DNA of 64,000 nt, from the NCBI GenBank assembly GCA_002722565.1, contig PBMG01000020.1:62001-126000 (forward strand), given 5' to 3'. Origin of the DNA: Acidimicrobiaceae bacterium (GTDB lineage: Bacteria > Actinomycetota > Acidimicrobiia > Acidimicrobiales > Poriferisodalaceae). Of this stretch, positions 43,478 through 51,921 are shown piece by piece; within the stretch, counting starts at the first letter, position 1; each line of letters opens with the position of its first letter. The position numbers and the translations under genes are program-made. Under the pieces are notes generated by a model. It was not told the DNA's origin, searched no databases, and saw only the letters and a list, made by a program, of their open reading frames with translations.

Positions 43478-44391
43478 TGGTCTGTTTTCTGTCGTGTTAT
43501 GAATTCGTACATTTCCGGTCGCCGGTAACGATCGAAATCAAAAAGGGTGTCCTTATAGTGTTTGCACCAGTCAAGATCGCAATCCGCCACCAAAAGCTCA
43601 TCATCGCTAGTTTTAGCTTGAGCAACGATTTGGCCCGATGGAGCGATGATCACCGATTCAGCTAAAGAGTCAACTCCCTCTTCGACGCCTCCTTTTGCGA
43701 CCCCAATAACCCAAGTCCCATTTTGATAGGCGCCTGCCTGCATAACTAAGTGGTTATGGAACGACTGCAAAGGATTTTGAGCTGGGTCAGGGGCGTAATG
43801 CAGTGGGGTGTTGTACCCGATAAGAATCATCTCAACGTTTTGGAGTCCCATAACTCGATAGGTCTCAGGCCAACGACGATCATTACACAGGGCCATTCCC
43901 ATAACACCGCCGAAAGCTTCCCAAACGCTAAAGCCATCAGGTCCTTCTTCGAAGTAGCGGCGCTCCAAATGTTGAAACGGCCGTTCTGGTTCATGTTCTT
44001 CATGGCCAGGTAAGTGCACTTTGCGATATTTACCTACAAGCGAACCGCTTTCGTCTACAAGAATCGAAGTATTAAAGCGCTGGCCTTCTGCGGTCAGTTC
44101 TGCGTATCCAACATAAAAGCCAATGCCAAGTAACTTGGCTTCATCAAAGAGCCTTTGAGTTTCCGGACCAGGCATTTCGGTTTCGTAATACGAGTTCAGT
44201 TCCTCAGGAACGTCGTCCAAGTACCACCGAGGGAAAAAGGTTGTCAGAGCTAGCTCGGGGAATACAACTAGTTGACAGCCTTCATCACTTGCATCTTTCA
44301 TCAATGCAACCAACCGGTCCACCACTTCGTGTCTTGTGGTCTCTCTGGATATTGGCCCCAATTGGGCTGCACCTACTCGTAAAGATCTCAC
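43474..44391 (-). CDS. N-carbamoyl-D-amino acid hydrolase (D-carbamoylase)
   Basis: A 305-residue nitrilase-superfamily enzyme, very close in wording to the known Agrobacterium-type D-carbamoylases: FPELALTTFFPRW, YETEMPGP, GFYVGYAEL, NTSILVDESG, KYRKVHLPGHEE, MALCNDRRWPET and MQAGAYQNGTW. The catalytic Glu46, Lys124 and Cys169 are all in place. It cuts the carbamoyl group from N-carbamoyl-D-amino acids to give a D-amino acid, CO2 and ammonia, normally after a hydantoinase. It lies in the middle of a four-gene coupled operon with the M20 carbamoylase, XdhD and SsnA. Cytoplasmic. Confidence 0.93.
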   Translation of the reverse strand: MRSLRVGAAQLGPISRETTRHEVVDRLVALMKDASDEGCQLVVFPELALTTFFPRWYLDDVPEELNSYYETEMPGPETQRLFDEAKLLGIGFYVGYAELTAEGQRFNTSILVDESGSLVGKYRKVHLPGHEEHEPERPFQHLERRYFEEGPDGFSVWEAFGGVMGMALCNDRRWPETYRVMGLQNVEMILIGYNTPLHYAPDPAQNPLQSFHNHLVMQAGAYQNGTWVIGVAKGGVEEGVDSLAESVIIAPSGQIVAQAKTSDDELLVADCDLDWCKHYKDTLFDFDRYRRPEMYEFITRQKTDQ

Positions 44392-45641
44392 CAGTCGACC
44401 TCAGTCAATGCAAGCATCGTGTCACTAAGAAGTTGAGCCCCAGCTATTAGATCTGCCTCATCGGTATGTTCAGCGGGATTATGGCTAACACCATTCAAGC
44501 TAGGAACAAAGATCATGCCGGTCGGACAAATTCTCGCCATCATTTGAGCATCATGCCCAGCTCCGGATGGCATACGTTTTGTTGAAAGGCCAGTTTGTTG
44601 CGCCAGTTGTTCAATCTGGTCAACGATTCTGGCATCAAATTCGACCGGTTCAAAGCGAGCTAATGACCTCGCTTCAACTGTTATACCTTCATCTTTAGCG
44701 AGTGTTTCCACCCTGATGTGAAGCTGCTCTTCGGCTAGTTGGAGCGAGTTCTCATCGGTATTACGAAGGTCGACAGTCATTGTCGCAGTTGCCGGAACAA
44801 CATTCACCAAGTTGGGATGGAGATGTAACGAGCCAACCGTCGCCACCTGAGTGCCTCCCATTTCTGTCGCTATAGATCTAGCTGCGACCACCACCTCTGC
44901 AGCGACACGCATGGGGTCACGACGGAGAGACATGGGTGTTGTGCCCGCATGGTTCGACTGACCAATCAAAGTCAATTCTGTCCACGAGATACCCTGCACC
45001 CCTTCAACGACCCCAATTTGTATGTCTTCGTTATCCAACACAGGGCCTTGTTCAATGTGCAACTCAACAAAAGCGTGTGGGGCCACACCTGGACACGGTG
45101 CCGCACCTCGATATCCAATCCGTTCAAGCTCTTCACCAACGACAGTGCCATCTGCGCCCTCTACTTCCAGCACCGCTTCAACACTCATACCGCCTGCATA
45201 GGCAAGGCTTCCCATCATGTCTGGCGGATAACGTGAACCTTCTTCATTAGAAAAGAACGCAACAGCTAACGGCCGCTTAAGTTCAACATCCGTCGAAATT
45301 GTTGCTTCAATAACTTCCAGCCCGGCCAAGACACCAAGATTTCCGTCGTAGCGTCCACCGGTGCCCACCGTGTCGATATGTGATCCAGCCATGACGGCAC
45401 CTGCAGCGCCATCTTCGTGAGTCGAAGCAATAACGTTTCCTACGGCGTCAATTGTTACTGTCAGACCTAAATCTCGCATCCATGTGACTACCAAATCACG
45501 TCCTTCGCGATCAGCATCACTGAACGCCAAACGCGAACATCCTTTAGTGCCTTCGATTTTTCCAATTTCCGCAAGTTCAGCTATACGGTGAAGAAGCCGT
45601 TCTCCGTTGATAAGCACTGATGAACCGTTCGGCAAAGCCAT
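44388..45641 (-). CDS. M20-family allantoate/N-carbamoyl-L-amino acid amidohydrolase
   Basis: A 417-residue zinc peptidase-fold hydrolase of the hydantoinase/carbamoylase branch: [17 protein letters not shown] at the start, [23 protein letters not shown] (metal His and Asp), [16 protein letters not shown] (metal and base Glu), IEQGPVLD, and a C-terminal [12 protein letters not shown] with the last metal His. Members hydrolyse allantoate, N-carbamoyl-L-amino acids or ureidoglycolate. The start is taken as ATG 45641; a TTG at 45668 is also in frame. ATGA overlap with the D-carbamoylase. First gene of the operon, divergent from the F420-type oxidoreductase. Confidence 0.9.
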   Translation of the reverse strand: MALPNGSSVLINGERLLHRIAELAEIGKIEGTKGCSRLAFSDADREGRDLVVTWMRDLGLTVTIDAVGNVIASTHEDGAAGAVMAGSHIDTVGTGGRYDGNLGVLAGLEVIEATISTDVELKRPLAVAFFSNEEGSRYPPDMMGSLAYAGGMSVEAVLEVEGADGTVVGEELERIGYRGAAPCPGVAPHAFVELHIEQGPVLDNEDIQIGVVEGVQGISWTELTLIGQSNHAGTTPMSLRRDPMRVAAEVVVAARSIATEMGGTQVATVGSLHLHPNLVNVVPATATMTVDLRNTDENSLQLAEEQLHIRVETLAKDEGITVEARSLARFEPVEFDARIVDQIEQLAQQTGLSTKRMPSGAGHDAQMMARICPTGMIFVPSLNGVSHNPAEHTDEADLIAGAQLLSDTMLALTEVDW

Positions 45642-45701
45642 ATCTTTATTGAACCGATTAACCCGCAAAATAGCTAGTGATTCTTGTTGCGCTCAGATTT
45701 C

Positions 45702-45717
45702 GTTAGTGTTCATTAAC
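45702..45717. promoter_or_regulatory. Candidate operator in the carbamoylase/LLM divergent gap
   Basis: GTTAGTGTTCATTAAC reads nearly the same on both strands (12 of 16 positions) with GTTA and TAAC ends. It sits 21 bases before the ATG of the F420-type gene and about 60 before the ATG of the M20 gene, the position expected for one regulator controlling both. No cognate regulator gene is seen in the window. Confidence 0.35.
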
Positions 45718-45738
45718 TACTACCCGATGGGAGATCTC

Positions 45739-46743
45739 ATGAATCGACCAGCTTTATACCTGCAAGATGCTCACGCGATTAGTGAGGGAATTGAGTTCGC
45801 TAAATACGCAGAAAACAGAGGATTTGACGCAATTTGGCAGGCTGATTCTCGGCTAGTTCGAGAGGCATCTATACCAATGGCAGCTTTCGCAGCGACAACA
45901 GACCAAATCAAGATTGGTTCAGGGGTAGTAGATGTGTGGACTCGCAACCCAGCACGACTCGCCTCAATGTTCGCGACGCTCGATGATTTAGCTCCCGGAA
46001 GAATTTTGTGTGGGTTGGGGGCCTGGTGGGATCCCCTGGCAGCCAAAGTTGGAGTGTCGCGGGATCGACCATTGAAAGCTATGCGCGAAGTAACCACAGC
46101 AGTGCGGGCACTTTTAGCAAACGAGACCGTCACTTTCCATGGTGACTTTGTGCAGCTGGACGGCGTTGAATTGGACTACGTCTATCAGGAACGCAAACCA
46201 AAAGATGTGCCGATCTACATTGGTGCAACCGGAATGAAAATGATGGAGCTCACAGGCGAAATCGCTGACGGAGTTGTACTCAATTATCTGGTTTCGCCCG
46301 ATTACAACACTCGAGCAATGGAAGCTTTAGAGCGAGGTGCAACAAAGAGTGGCCGATCAGTTGACGACCTAGACCGCCCCCAGCTCGTTGTGTGTTCCGT
46401 TCACGAAGACCGCGGCACGGCTTTAAACATGGCGCGAAACATGGTTGCTCAATATTTAGGACAACAGCCTCACATAATGGAAGCTTCAGGGGTTCCCAGA
46501 TCACTGCTCGAATCTGTAGGTGAAGTGCTGACTTGGCCAGCAACACATGAGCAGGTCGAGGCCGCAGCAAAGTTAGTGCCTGACGACATCGTACAAATGC
46601 TCACAGCTTCAGGGACAGCCGAAGAAGCGCGTGAAGCCGTGCAAAGCTACATGTCAAACGGTTGTACTTCTCCAGTGTTGTATCCGCTGGGCGATGTTTA
46701 CGCGACCATTGATGCTTTTGCGGGTTGGTCCGGGTCCGATTAA
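45739..46743 (+). CDS. LLM-class (F420-dependent type) oxidoreductase
   Basis: A 334-residue luciferase-like TIM barrel: [75 protein letters not shown] matches the methylene-H4MPT-reductase-like branch. [29 protein letters not shown] is the later hallmark. The ATG at 45739 has GGGAG six bases upstream. Sits between the catabolic operon and the nucleoside transporter, 150 bases from each, so a role in purine or pyrimidine oxidation/reduction is possible. Cofactor inferred. Confidence 0.88.
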   Translation: MNRPALYLQDAHAISEGIEFAKYAENRGFDAIWQADSRLVREASIPMAAFAATTDQIKIGSGVVDVWTRNPARLASMFATLDDLAPGRILCGLGAWWDPLAAKVGVSRDRPLKAMREVTTAVRALLANETVTFHGDFVQLDGVELDYVYQERKPKDVPIYIGATGMKMMELTGEIADGVVLNYLVSPDYNTRAMEALERGATKSGRSVDDLDRPQLVVCSVHEDRGTALNMARNMVAQYLGQQPHIMEASGVPRSLLESVGEVLTWPATHEQVEAAAKLVPDDIVQMLTASGTAEEAREAVQSYMSNGCTSPVLYPLGDVYATIDAFAGWSGSD

Positions 46744-46785
46744 GCAAACTTTTGTGCCACTCCATCATCATTAAAACGCTCATTA

Positions 46786-46800
46786 GCTGAATGTTTCAGC
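46786..46800. promoter_or_regulatory. Short inverted repeat upstream of the BMP lipoprotein gene
   Basis: GCTGAA-TGT-TTCAGC is a perfect 6-bp hairpin 94 bases before the BMP gene start and 43 bases after the upstream stop, with TTTTT ten bases later. It may end transcription of the F420-type gene, or serve as an operator for the transporter operon. Confidence 0.3.
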
Positions 46801-46893
46801 AGTGGTAACTCTTTTTATAGTGGCGTCACCCCTCTCTCAGAATGTGACAAGATGCGGGGGTTCGAAGACGAAACATAAAATGAGGGCAAGACA

Positions 46894-48033
46894 ATGCGTA
46901 AACGAATATTGGCGCTGTTAGCGCTGCTTTTTGCATTTGGGATGCTGGCAACAGCATGTGGAGATAGCGATAGCAGCAGTTCATCGAGCAGCAGTTCATC
47001 GAGCAGCAACGAAGACGCTGAAACGGAAGCAGCCTCGGAGACTAAAGCTGCTTTCATAATGGTTGCTCCAATTGGTGACGCTGGATGGAACTACGCACAC
47101 GATGTAGGAAGAAAGTACGCCGAAGAGGCAACTGGAGTTGCAACTGCTTACGTTGACGCGGTACCTGAAGGAACTGCAGAGTTTGATAACTACGTAAAGG
47201 ATTTCATTAATCAGGGCTACAACGTCATCGTCGGAACCTCATTCGGCTATATGGACGCCATGTTGGCTTTAGCTGATGAATACCCCGACGTAGTGTTCGA
47301 ACACGTCTCCGGTTACAAAATGAATGAAACCAATATGGGGAACACTTTCGGGCGTATGTATGAACCTCGTTATCTCTCCGGAATGGTTGCTGGGTCAGCA
47401 ACAAGTTCAAATCTGATTGGTTATGTAGCTGCTTTCCCAATTCCTGAGGTAATTCGCGGTATCAACGCTTTCACCTTAGGTGTTCAAGCAATCAACCCTG
47501 ATGCGCAAGTAGAAGTTGTCTGGACAAGCACTTGGTTCGATCCGGTAGTTGAAGGCGACTCCGCCCAAGCCCTACTTGATAAAGGCGCTGACGTAATCGC
47601 CATGCACCAAGACTCAACCGCAGCGGGTGAAAAAGCTGAAGCAGCTGGTGCACGCTGGGTGTCCTACAACACTGACATGAGCGAGTTTGCACCAGATGCT
47701 TACCTGACAGCACCCGTTTGGAATTGGGGACCCCGGTATGTCGAAATCATCGAAGACGCAAAAGCAGGTAACTATGCACCGAGCGCCTACTGGGGTTCAA
47801 TGGCTGACGGCATCGTCGATCTCGCCCCAATAGCAAGCGACGTTGACCAATCAGTGGTTGACCAAGTCATGGAAGCAAAAGCAGCCATAATCGCTGGTGA
47901 TCTCCATCCATTCACTGGCCCAATCATGGACCAAGACGGCAATGAGGTTCTAGGCGCCGGTGAAGTCATGGATGACGGAGCAATGCTTGGAATGAGTTTC
48001 TTCGTTCAAGGCGTCATTGGGTCGACTGGCTGA
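46894..48033 (+). CDS. BMP-family substrate-binding lipoprotein of nucleoside ABC importer
   Basis: A 379-residue lipoprotein. Signal peptide residues 1-21, lipobox ATAC with Cys22, then a serine-rich spacer (about residues 24-38). The BMP/PnrA domain follows: KAAFIMVAPIGDAGWNYAHDVGRKYAEE, then VIVGTSFGYMDAMLALADEYPDVVFEHVSG and GRMYEPRYLSGMVAGSAT. BMP proteins bind purine nucleosides or related bases. GAGGG is seven bases ahead of the ATG. First gene of a binding protein - ATPase - permease - permease operon; a strong hairpin separates it from the ATPase gene. Confidence 0.93.
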   Translation: MRKRILALLALLFAFGMLATACGDSDSSSSSSSSSSSSNEDAETEAASETKAAFIMVAPIGDAGWNYAHDVGRKYAEEATGVATAYVDAVPEGTAEFDNYVKDFINQGYNVIVGTSFGYMDAMLALADEYPDVVFEHVSGYKMNETNMGNTFGRMYEPRYLSGMVAGSATSSNLIGYVAAFPIPEVIRGINAFTLGVQAINPDAQVEVVWTSTWFDPVVEGDSAQALLDKGADVIAMHQDSTAAGEKAEAAGARWVSYNTDMSEFAPDAYLTAPVWNWGPRYVEIIEDAKAGNYAPSAYWGSMADGIVDLAPIASDVDQSVVDQVMEAKAAIIAGDLHPFTGPIMDQDGNEVLGAGEVMDDGAMLGMSFFVQGVIGSTG

Positions 48034-48059
48034 GTTAGTTAGCAATTAACAGCACGAAG

Positions 48060-48092
48060 CGGCGCCGGCGAGGAAAATCCACGTCGGCGCCG
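48060..48092 (+). terminator. Stem-loop between binding protein and ATPase genes
   Basis: CGGCGCCG at 48060-48067 and 48085-48092 pair to an 8-bp GC stem; it extends inward to 11 bp with one mismatch. A TTTT run begins about 8 bases later (48100). It would partly stop or slow transcription and protect the upstream mRNA, raising binding protein over membrane components. Confidence 0.55.
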
Positions 48093-48126
48093 TGATCGCT
48101 TTTGTGCAAAGCAGGACTCCCTCTCA

Positions 48127-49668
48127 ATGAACCAACCTTCATCAATCTCCGACAAAGAACCGCTCTCAGTTGAATTGACCGAGGTTTGGAAACGGTTTCC
48201 GGGAGTTGTTGCAAACGCCGGAGTTGAACTGGCAGTACAACGCGGCTCAATTCATGCTCTCTTGGGTGAGAACGGAGCAGGTAAATCAACACTCATGAAC
48301 ATCCTTGCCGGGGTCTATCGACCCGATAGTGGCGAATTAAGGATTCACGGACGTTCACACCAATTTCGAAACCCAGCCGATGCTTTGTCTGCTGGAGTCG
48401 GGATGGTTCACCAAGAATTTCGTTTAATACCCTCATTTTCAGTGGCAGAAAATATTGTCCTCGGGTCAGCTCCACCAGTAATCAAAACTGGACAACTTGA
48501 GAGCGACGTGGCCGAGATGGCGCATAAATTCGGTTTAGAAGTCGACCCAGCACAACCCTTGTGGCAACTTTCTATGGGCGAGCGACAAAAAGTTGAAATA
48601 TTAAAGGTCTTGTGGCGAGACGCTCAAGTTCTAATTTTGGATGAACCCACTACTGTTTTAACGCCCAGCGAAGTCGACGAGCTAGGCCAAATTTTGCGTC
48701 GGATGGCAAACGATGGACGCTCAATAATTTTTATTAGCCACAAATTGCATGAAATTTCCGGTATCTGTGACCAAGCAACTGTTCTCCGACAAGGCAAAAC
48801 GGTAGCTAATTCATTACCCATGGCGACCACTAGCCAAGATGAACTAGCACGTCTAATGGTCGGCGCGTCTCCCGCTATCCCGAATCGGCAAAAGACAACA
48901 ACCCCGGGACAGGCCTTATTGGAACTCAAAAACCTAAGTGCTCAAAGCGATCGTGGGGTTAACGCATTCTCGGAAATTAATTTCCAAATTCATTCTGGAG
49001 AGATTGTCGGCATTGCTGGTGTAGCAGGCAACGGGCAACGCGAACTAGCAGACACTATTGCTGGCCTGCGGCCTTCAAACAGCGGCACAATAATTATGAA
49101 CGGTACCGACATAACAACAGAAAGCCCCCATCGCCGATTTCAGTCCGGTCTGGCATATATACCAGAAGATCGCCTCGGGGTAGGTTTAGCACCGCAGCTT
49201 TCAATAACGGACAACGCGATTCTTCGCGTATACCGACAACAACGCAGAGGCCCCTTTATTTTGGGCGAACGAGCCCTCTCCTACTGCAAGGACCTCATCA
49301 CCCGATTTGGAGTCAGGGCAGGAAATCTAAGTGGTCCTATCGCGGCTCTTTCAGGCGGGAACCTTCAACGGCTTCTAGTCGGGCGAGAACTAGACGGACA
49401 GCCTTCAGTAGTCGTTGCTTCACAACCAACACGAGGCCTTGATGTCAACGGAGTAAAGGCCATCCAAGACTTACTGATTGAACAGCGAGATTCAGGTGCC
49501 GCAGTGATGATGATCTCAGAAGATCTAGACGAGCTACTCGCAATAAGCGATCGACTTCTGGTGATTGAAGGTGGTGTACTTCGGGGCGAATTCGATCCTC
49601 GAACTGCCTCACGACAAGAAGTCGGCATGGCAATGCTTTCCGACACAAAGGTTTCTTCAAAGCCATGA
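48127..49668 (+). CDS. ABC importer ATPase with two NBDs (NupA/RbsA type)
   Basis: A 513-residue protein with two nucleotide-binding domains. First: Walker A GENGAGKST (near residues 48-56), LSMGERQKVEI signature and LILDEPTTVLTP Walker B. Second: the non-canonical GVAGNGQREL in place of a Walker A, LSGGNLQRLLVGREL signature, and VVASQPTRGLDV where the catalytic Glu is Gln, as in RbsA/NupA-type ATPases. So only the first site is fully active by pattern. Drives uptake by the two permeases behind it. Stop overlaps the permease start by four bases. Confidence 0.93.
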   Translation: MNQPSSISDKEPLSVELTEVWKRFPGVVANAGVELAVQRGSIHALLGENGAGKSTLMNILAGVYRPDSGELRIHGRSHQFRNPADALSAGVGMVHQEFRLIPSFSVAENIVLGSAPPVIKTGQLESDVAEMAHKFGLEVDPAQPLWQLSMGERQKVEILKVLWRDAQVLILDEPTTVLTPSEVDELGQILRRMANDGRSIIFISHKLHEISGICDQATVLRQGKTVANSLPMATTSQDELARLMVGASPAIPNRQKTTTPGQALLELKNLSAQSDRGVNAFSEINFQIHSGEIVGIAGVAGNGQRELADTIAGLRPSNSGTIIMNGTDITTESPHRRFQSGLAYIPEDRLGVGLAPQLSITDNAILRVYRQQRRGPFILGERALSYCKDLITRFGVRAGNLSGPIAALSGGNLQRLLVGRELDGQPSVVVASQPTRGLDVNGVKAIQDLLIEQRDSGAAVMMISEDLDELLAISDRLLVIEGGVLRGEFDPRTASRQEVGMAMLSDTKVSSKP

Positions 49669-50750
49669 AGCTTCCCCGTCTGAACCTGCGAGAACAACCA
49701 CTTCCAGGCGGACAACCGTTGGCATTCGGCATAGGCCTAGCTATCGCTCTGTTCGTCGGCACATTGCTTCTTCTAGGCGCTGGTCATGATCCCGTAAAGA
49801 TCTATTCGAGAATGTTCGAAGCCTCTTTAGGAGACCCAGATGCTTGGTCTATCACTTTCAATCGGGCTGTCCCTCTTGGGCTGGCGGGACTAGCAGTAGC
49901 CGTCGCCGGTTCCATGGGACTTTGGAATATCGGTGCCGAAGGCCAAATAATGGCGGGCGCAATAGCGGCTGCATGGGTGGCCCGTATTGGGGGCGATTGG
50001 CCAGGGCTGATCCTGATCTTGATGATGCTCATCAGTGCAATCGGGGGTGGAGCAATCCTTGCAATAGGTCCAGCGCTCGCTCGCGCCAAACTTGGTGTCA
50101 ACGAAATCATCACCACCCTGATGCTTAACGAAGTAGCAATCCGTTTGGTCCAATGGCTGATCCACGGACCCTGGAAAGATCCTGATTCGTTTAACTTTCC
50201 TTTAGCGCCCATGTTGCCTGATCAAGCTCGGTTACCAACTCTTTTCAGTCGCGCACATTTCGGTCTGCTTATCGCGGCAGCTGTAATCGTTGTCGCCTCG
50301 GTCGCAGTCCGTTACACCGCTTGGGGGTACGAACTAAGAATTGCTGGCTCCTCAGAAGCAACAGCCCGCTATAGCGGAATCTCACTTCCTACGAAGGTCT
50401 TAACGGTCCTAGTTCTGAGTGGAGCAATTGCCGGGTTAGCAGGAGGTGTCGAACTGGCAGGAACTGCCGATCGGATCACAGAAACAATTTCCAATGGCTT
50501 CGGATTTGCAGGAATCATCGTTGCTGCTTTGGCACTTATGCGCCCATCGGGAGTAGCCGCCGTAGCGTTACTTTTCGGTGCAGTTCAGATCGGTGGACAG
50601 AGCATTCAGACGCTGGGTGTCTCCTCGTCGGTCTCAACGATTCTGCAAGCTTTTGTTTTATTTGGAGCCATAGGTGCTGGCGTCTTTAGCCGATACACAG
50701 TCTCTTTCGGCAACGACTCGCTTCCGGTAAACGAGGAGGCGACATCATGA
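49665..50750 (+). CDS. ABC nucleoside permease 1 (NupB type)
   Basis: A 361-residue membrane protein with about eight to ten spans. The AVPLGLAGLAVAVAGSMGLWNIGAEGQIMAGAIAAAW segment (near residues 70-106) and GVNEIITTLMLNEVAIRLVQW are typical of the BMP/nucleoside transporter permease BPD_transp_2 family. Starts in the ATPase stop (ATGA) and overlaps the second permease by four bases, so expression is coupled. Confidence 0.93.
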   Translation: MKLPRLNLREQPLPGGQPLAFGIGLAIALFVGTLLLLGAGHDPVKIYSRMFEASLGDPDAWSITFNRAVPLGLAGLAVAVAGSMGLWNIGAEGQIMAGAIAAAWVARIGGDWPGLILILMMLISAIGGGAILAIGPALARAKLGVNEIITTLMLNEVAIRLVQWLIHGPWKDPDSFNFPLAPMLPDQARLPTLFSRAHFGLLIAAAVIVVASVAVRYTAWGYELRIAGSSEATARYSGISLPTKVLTVLVLSGAIAGLAGGVELAGTADRITETISNGFGFAGIIVAALALMRPSGVAAVALLFGAVQIGGQSIQTLGVSSSVSTILQAFVLFGAIGAGVFSRYTVSFGNDSLPVNEEATS

Positions 50751-51679
50751 ACGAAGCCTCATTAATCGGCCTACTCTTCGCAACAGTTTCCTTCGGAGCA
50801 CTTCTCTACCTGGCAGCACTTGGAGAACTGCTAGCCGAAAAAGCTGGGGTCTTGAATCTTGGTGTTGAGGGAATGATGGCTATCGGTGCAGTCACTGCTT
50901 TTATAGCTGGAGTTGAGTTTCGAAATCCTTGGCTTGCCTTAGTGATCGCAATGCTCAGTGGCGCTCTACTAGCTTCAGTCCACGGATTCTTTACTGTTGG
51001 TCTAGGAGCAGAACAGGTTGTATCCGGCCTATCACTAACAATTTTGGGGCTCGGTCTCGCCGCATATTTAGGGAAGGATTATGTCGGGTTGCCCCCTGGT
51101 GCAGAACTGGTCCCCGTTGAGTGGGGATCTTTGTCTGAATTGCCATGGGTCGGCCCAATTTTATTTAGCCACGCGCCAATCGTGTATCTAGCGTTGGCCT
51201 TCGGAATCGCGGCGAGCCTGATCCTTTCACGAACCCGTCTCGGGCTCGCTTTACGAGCGGCCGGGGAATCCGCATCCTCCACTGATTCAGCCGGACATTC
51301 AGTTTTAGGTCTACGGCTTTCGGCTGTTGCTGTGGGTGGAGCTCTAGCCGGAGCATCTGGAGCCTATTTGACTTTAAGTATCACTCCCCAATGGGCTGAA
51401 GGCTTAACGGCTGGTAGGGGATGGATTGCTGTAGCTCTCGTCATTTTTGGTGCCTGGCGTCCAAGTCGAGTTGGTTGGGGAGCTCTGCTGTTCGGCGGAA
51501 CCTTGGCACTAAAAACCAGGCTGCAAACTTTCGGTGTTGATTTTTCACCGATAATCCTGTCGATGCTTCCTTACGTACTTACTCTTCTCATTCTTCTCAT
51601 CATCTCAATCCAGGCCCGCAAACGACCATCACCAGCTCCAGCCGCTCTTGGTTTGGCTTATAGACGAGAAGAGCGATAG
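50747..51679 (+). CDS. ABC nucleoside permease 2 (NupC type)
   Basis: A 310-residue membrane permease of the same BPD_transp_2 family: AALGELLAEKAGVLNLGVEGMMAIGAVTAFIAGV is the signature N-terminal segment and LGLRLSAVAVGGALAGASGAYLTL follows near the middle. Forms a heterodimer with the preceding permease. The basic tail ends the four-gene transporter operon; no strong terminator follows before the small membrane gene on the other strand. Confidence 0.93.
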   Translation: MNEASLIGLLFATVSFGALLYLAALGELLAEKAGVLNLGVEGMMAIGAVTAFIAGVEFRNPWLALVIAMLSGALLASVHGFFTVGLGAEQVVSGLSLTILGLGLAAYLGKDYVGLPPGAELVPVEWGSLSELPWVGPILFSHAPIVYLALAFGIAASLILSRTRLGLALRAAGESASSTDSAGHSVLGLRLSAVAVGGALAGASGAYLTLSITPQWAEGLTAGRGWIAVALVIFGAWRPSRVGWGALLFGGTLALKTRLQTFGVDFSPIILSMLPYVLTLLILLIISIQARKRPSPAPAALGLAYRREER

Positions 51680-51702
51680 CACGCTAGCTACAGATAGCTG
51701 AA

Positions 51703-51819
51703 CTAAAGAATTGCTCGCGCTGCTGCCCAAATGTATGCAACCAGAATAAAAAGCAGCGCGTACCGCCAGATGCGTTTCCTCACACCTTCAAAACTAAAGG
51801 TTATATAAGGACCTTCCAT
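51703..51819 (-). CDS. Small single-span membrane protein, 38 residues
   Basis: Reading from ATG 51819 to TAG 51703 gives 38 residues: amphipathic N-terminus MEGPYITFSFEGVRKRIWR, then a hydrophobic span YALLFILVAYIWAAARAIL. Arg/Lys sit just before the span. No clear ribosome site; it could be leaderless, as is common in actinobacteria. It lies alone between the transporter operon and the helicase gene in a 242-bp gap. Exactly as long as the 31138-31254 unit but not obviously related. Family unknown. Confidence 0.5.
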   Translation of the reverse strand: MEGPYITFSFEGVRKRIWRYALLFILVAYIWAAARAIL

Positions 51820-51921
51820 CGAAAATTTGACAGTAAGTGCTAGCTATCTCCGACTTACTAAAATCCGTTAGACACAGGCTTAGCGGGTGAGAGTGCGGCT
51901 CTAGTCAGCATTCGGTTAGAG

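Noticed and set aside
45607-45738. Longer N-terminus for the F420-type oxidoreductase
   Set aside because: It would overlap the divergent M20 gene; ATG 45739 has a good ribosome site and family start.
51661-51712. Terminator after the transporter operon
   Set aside because: The AGCTA/TAGCT arms are only five bases with no T-run; too weak to call.
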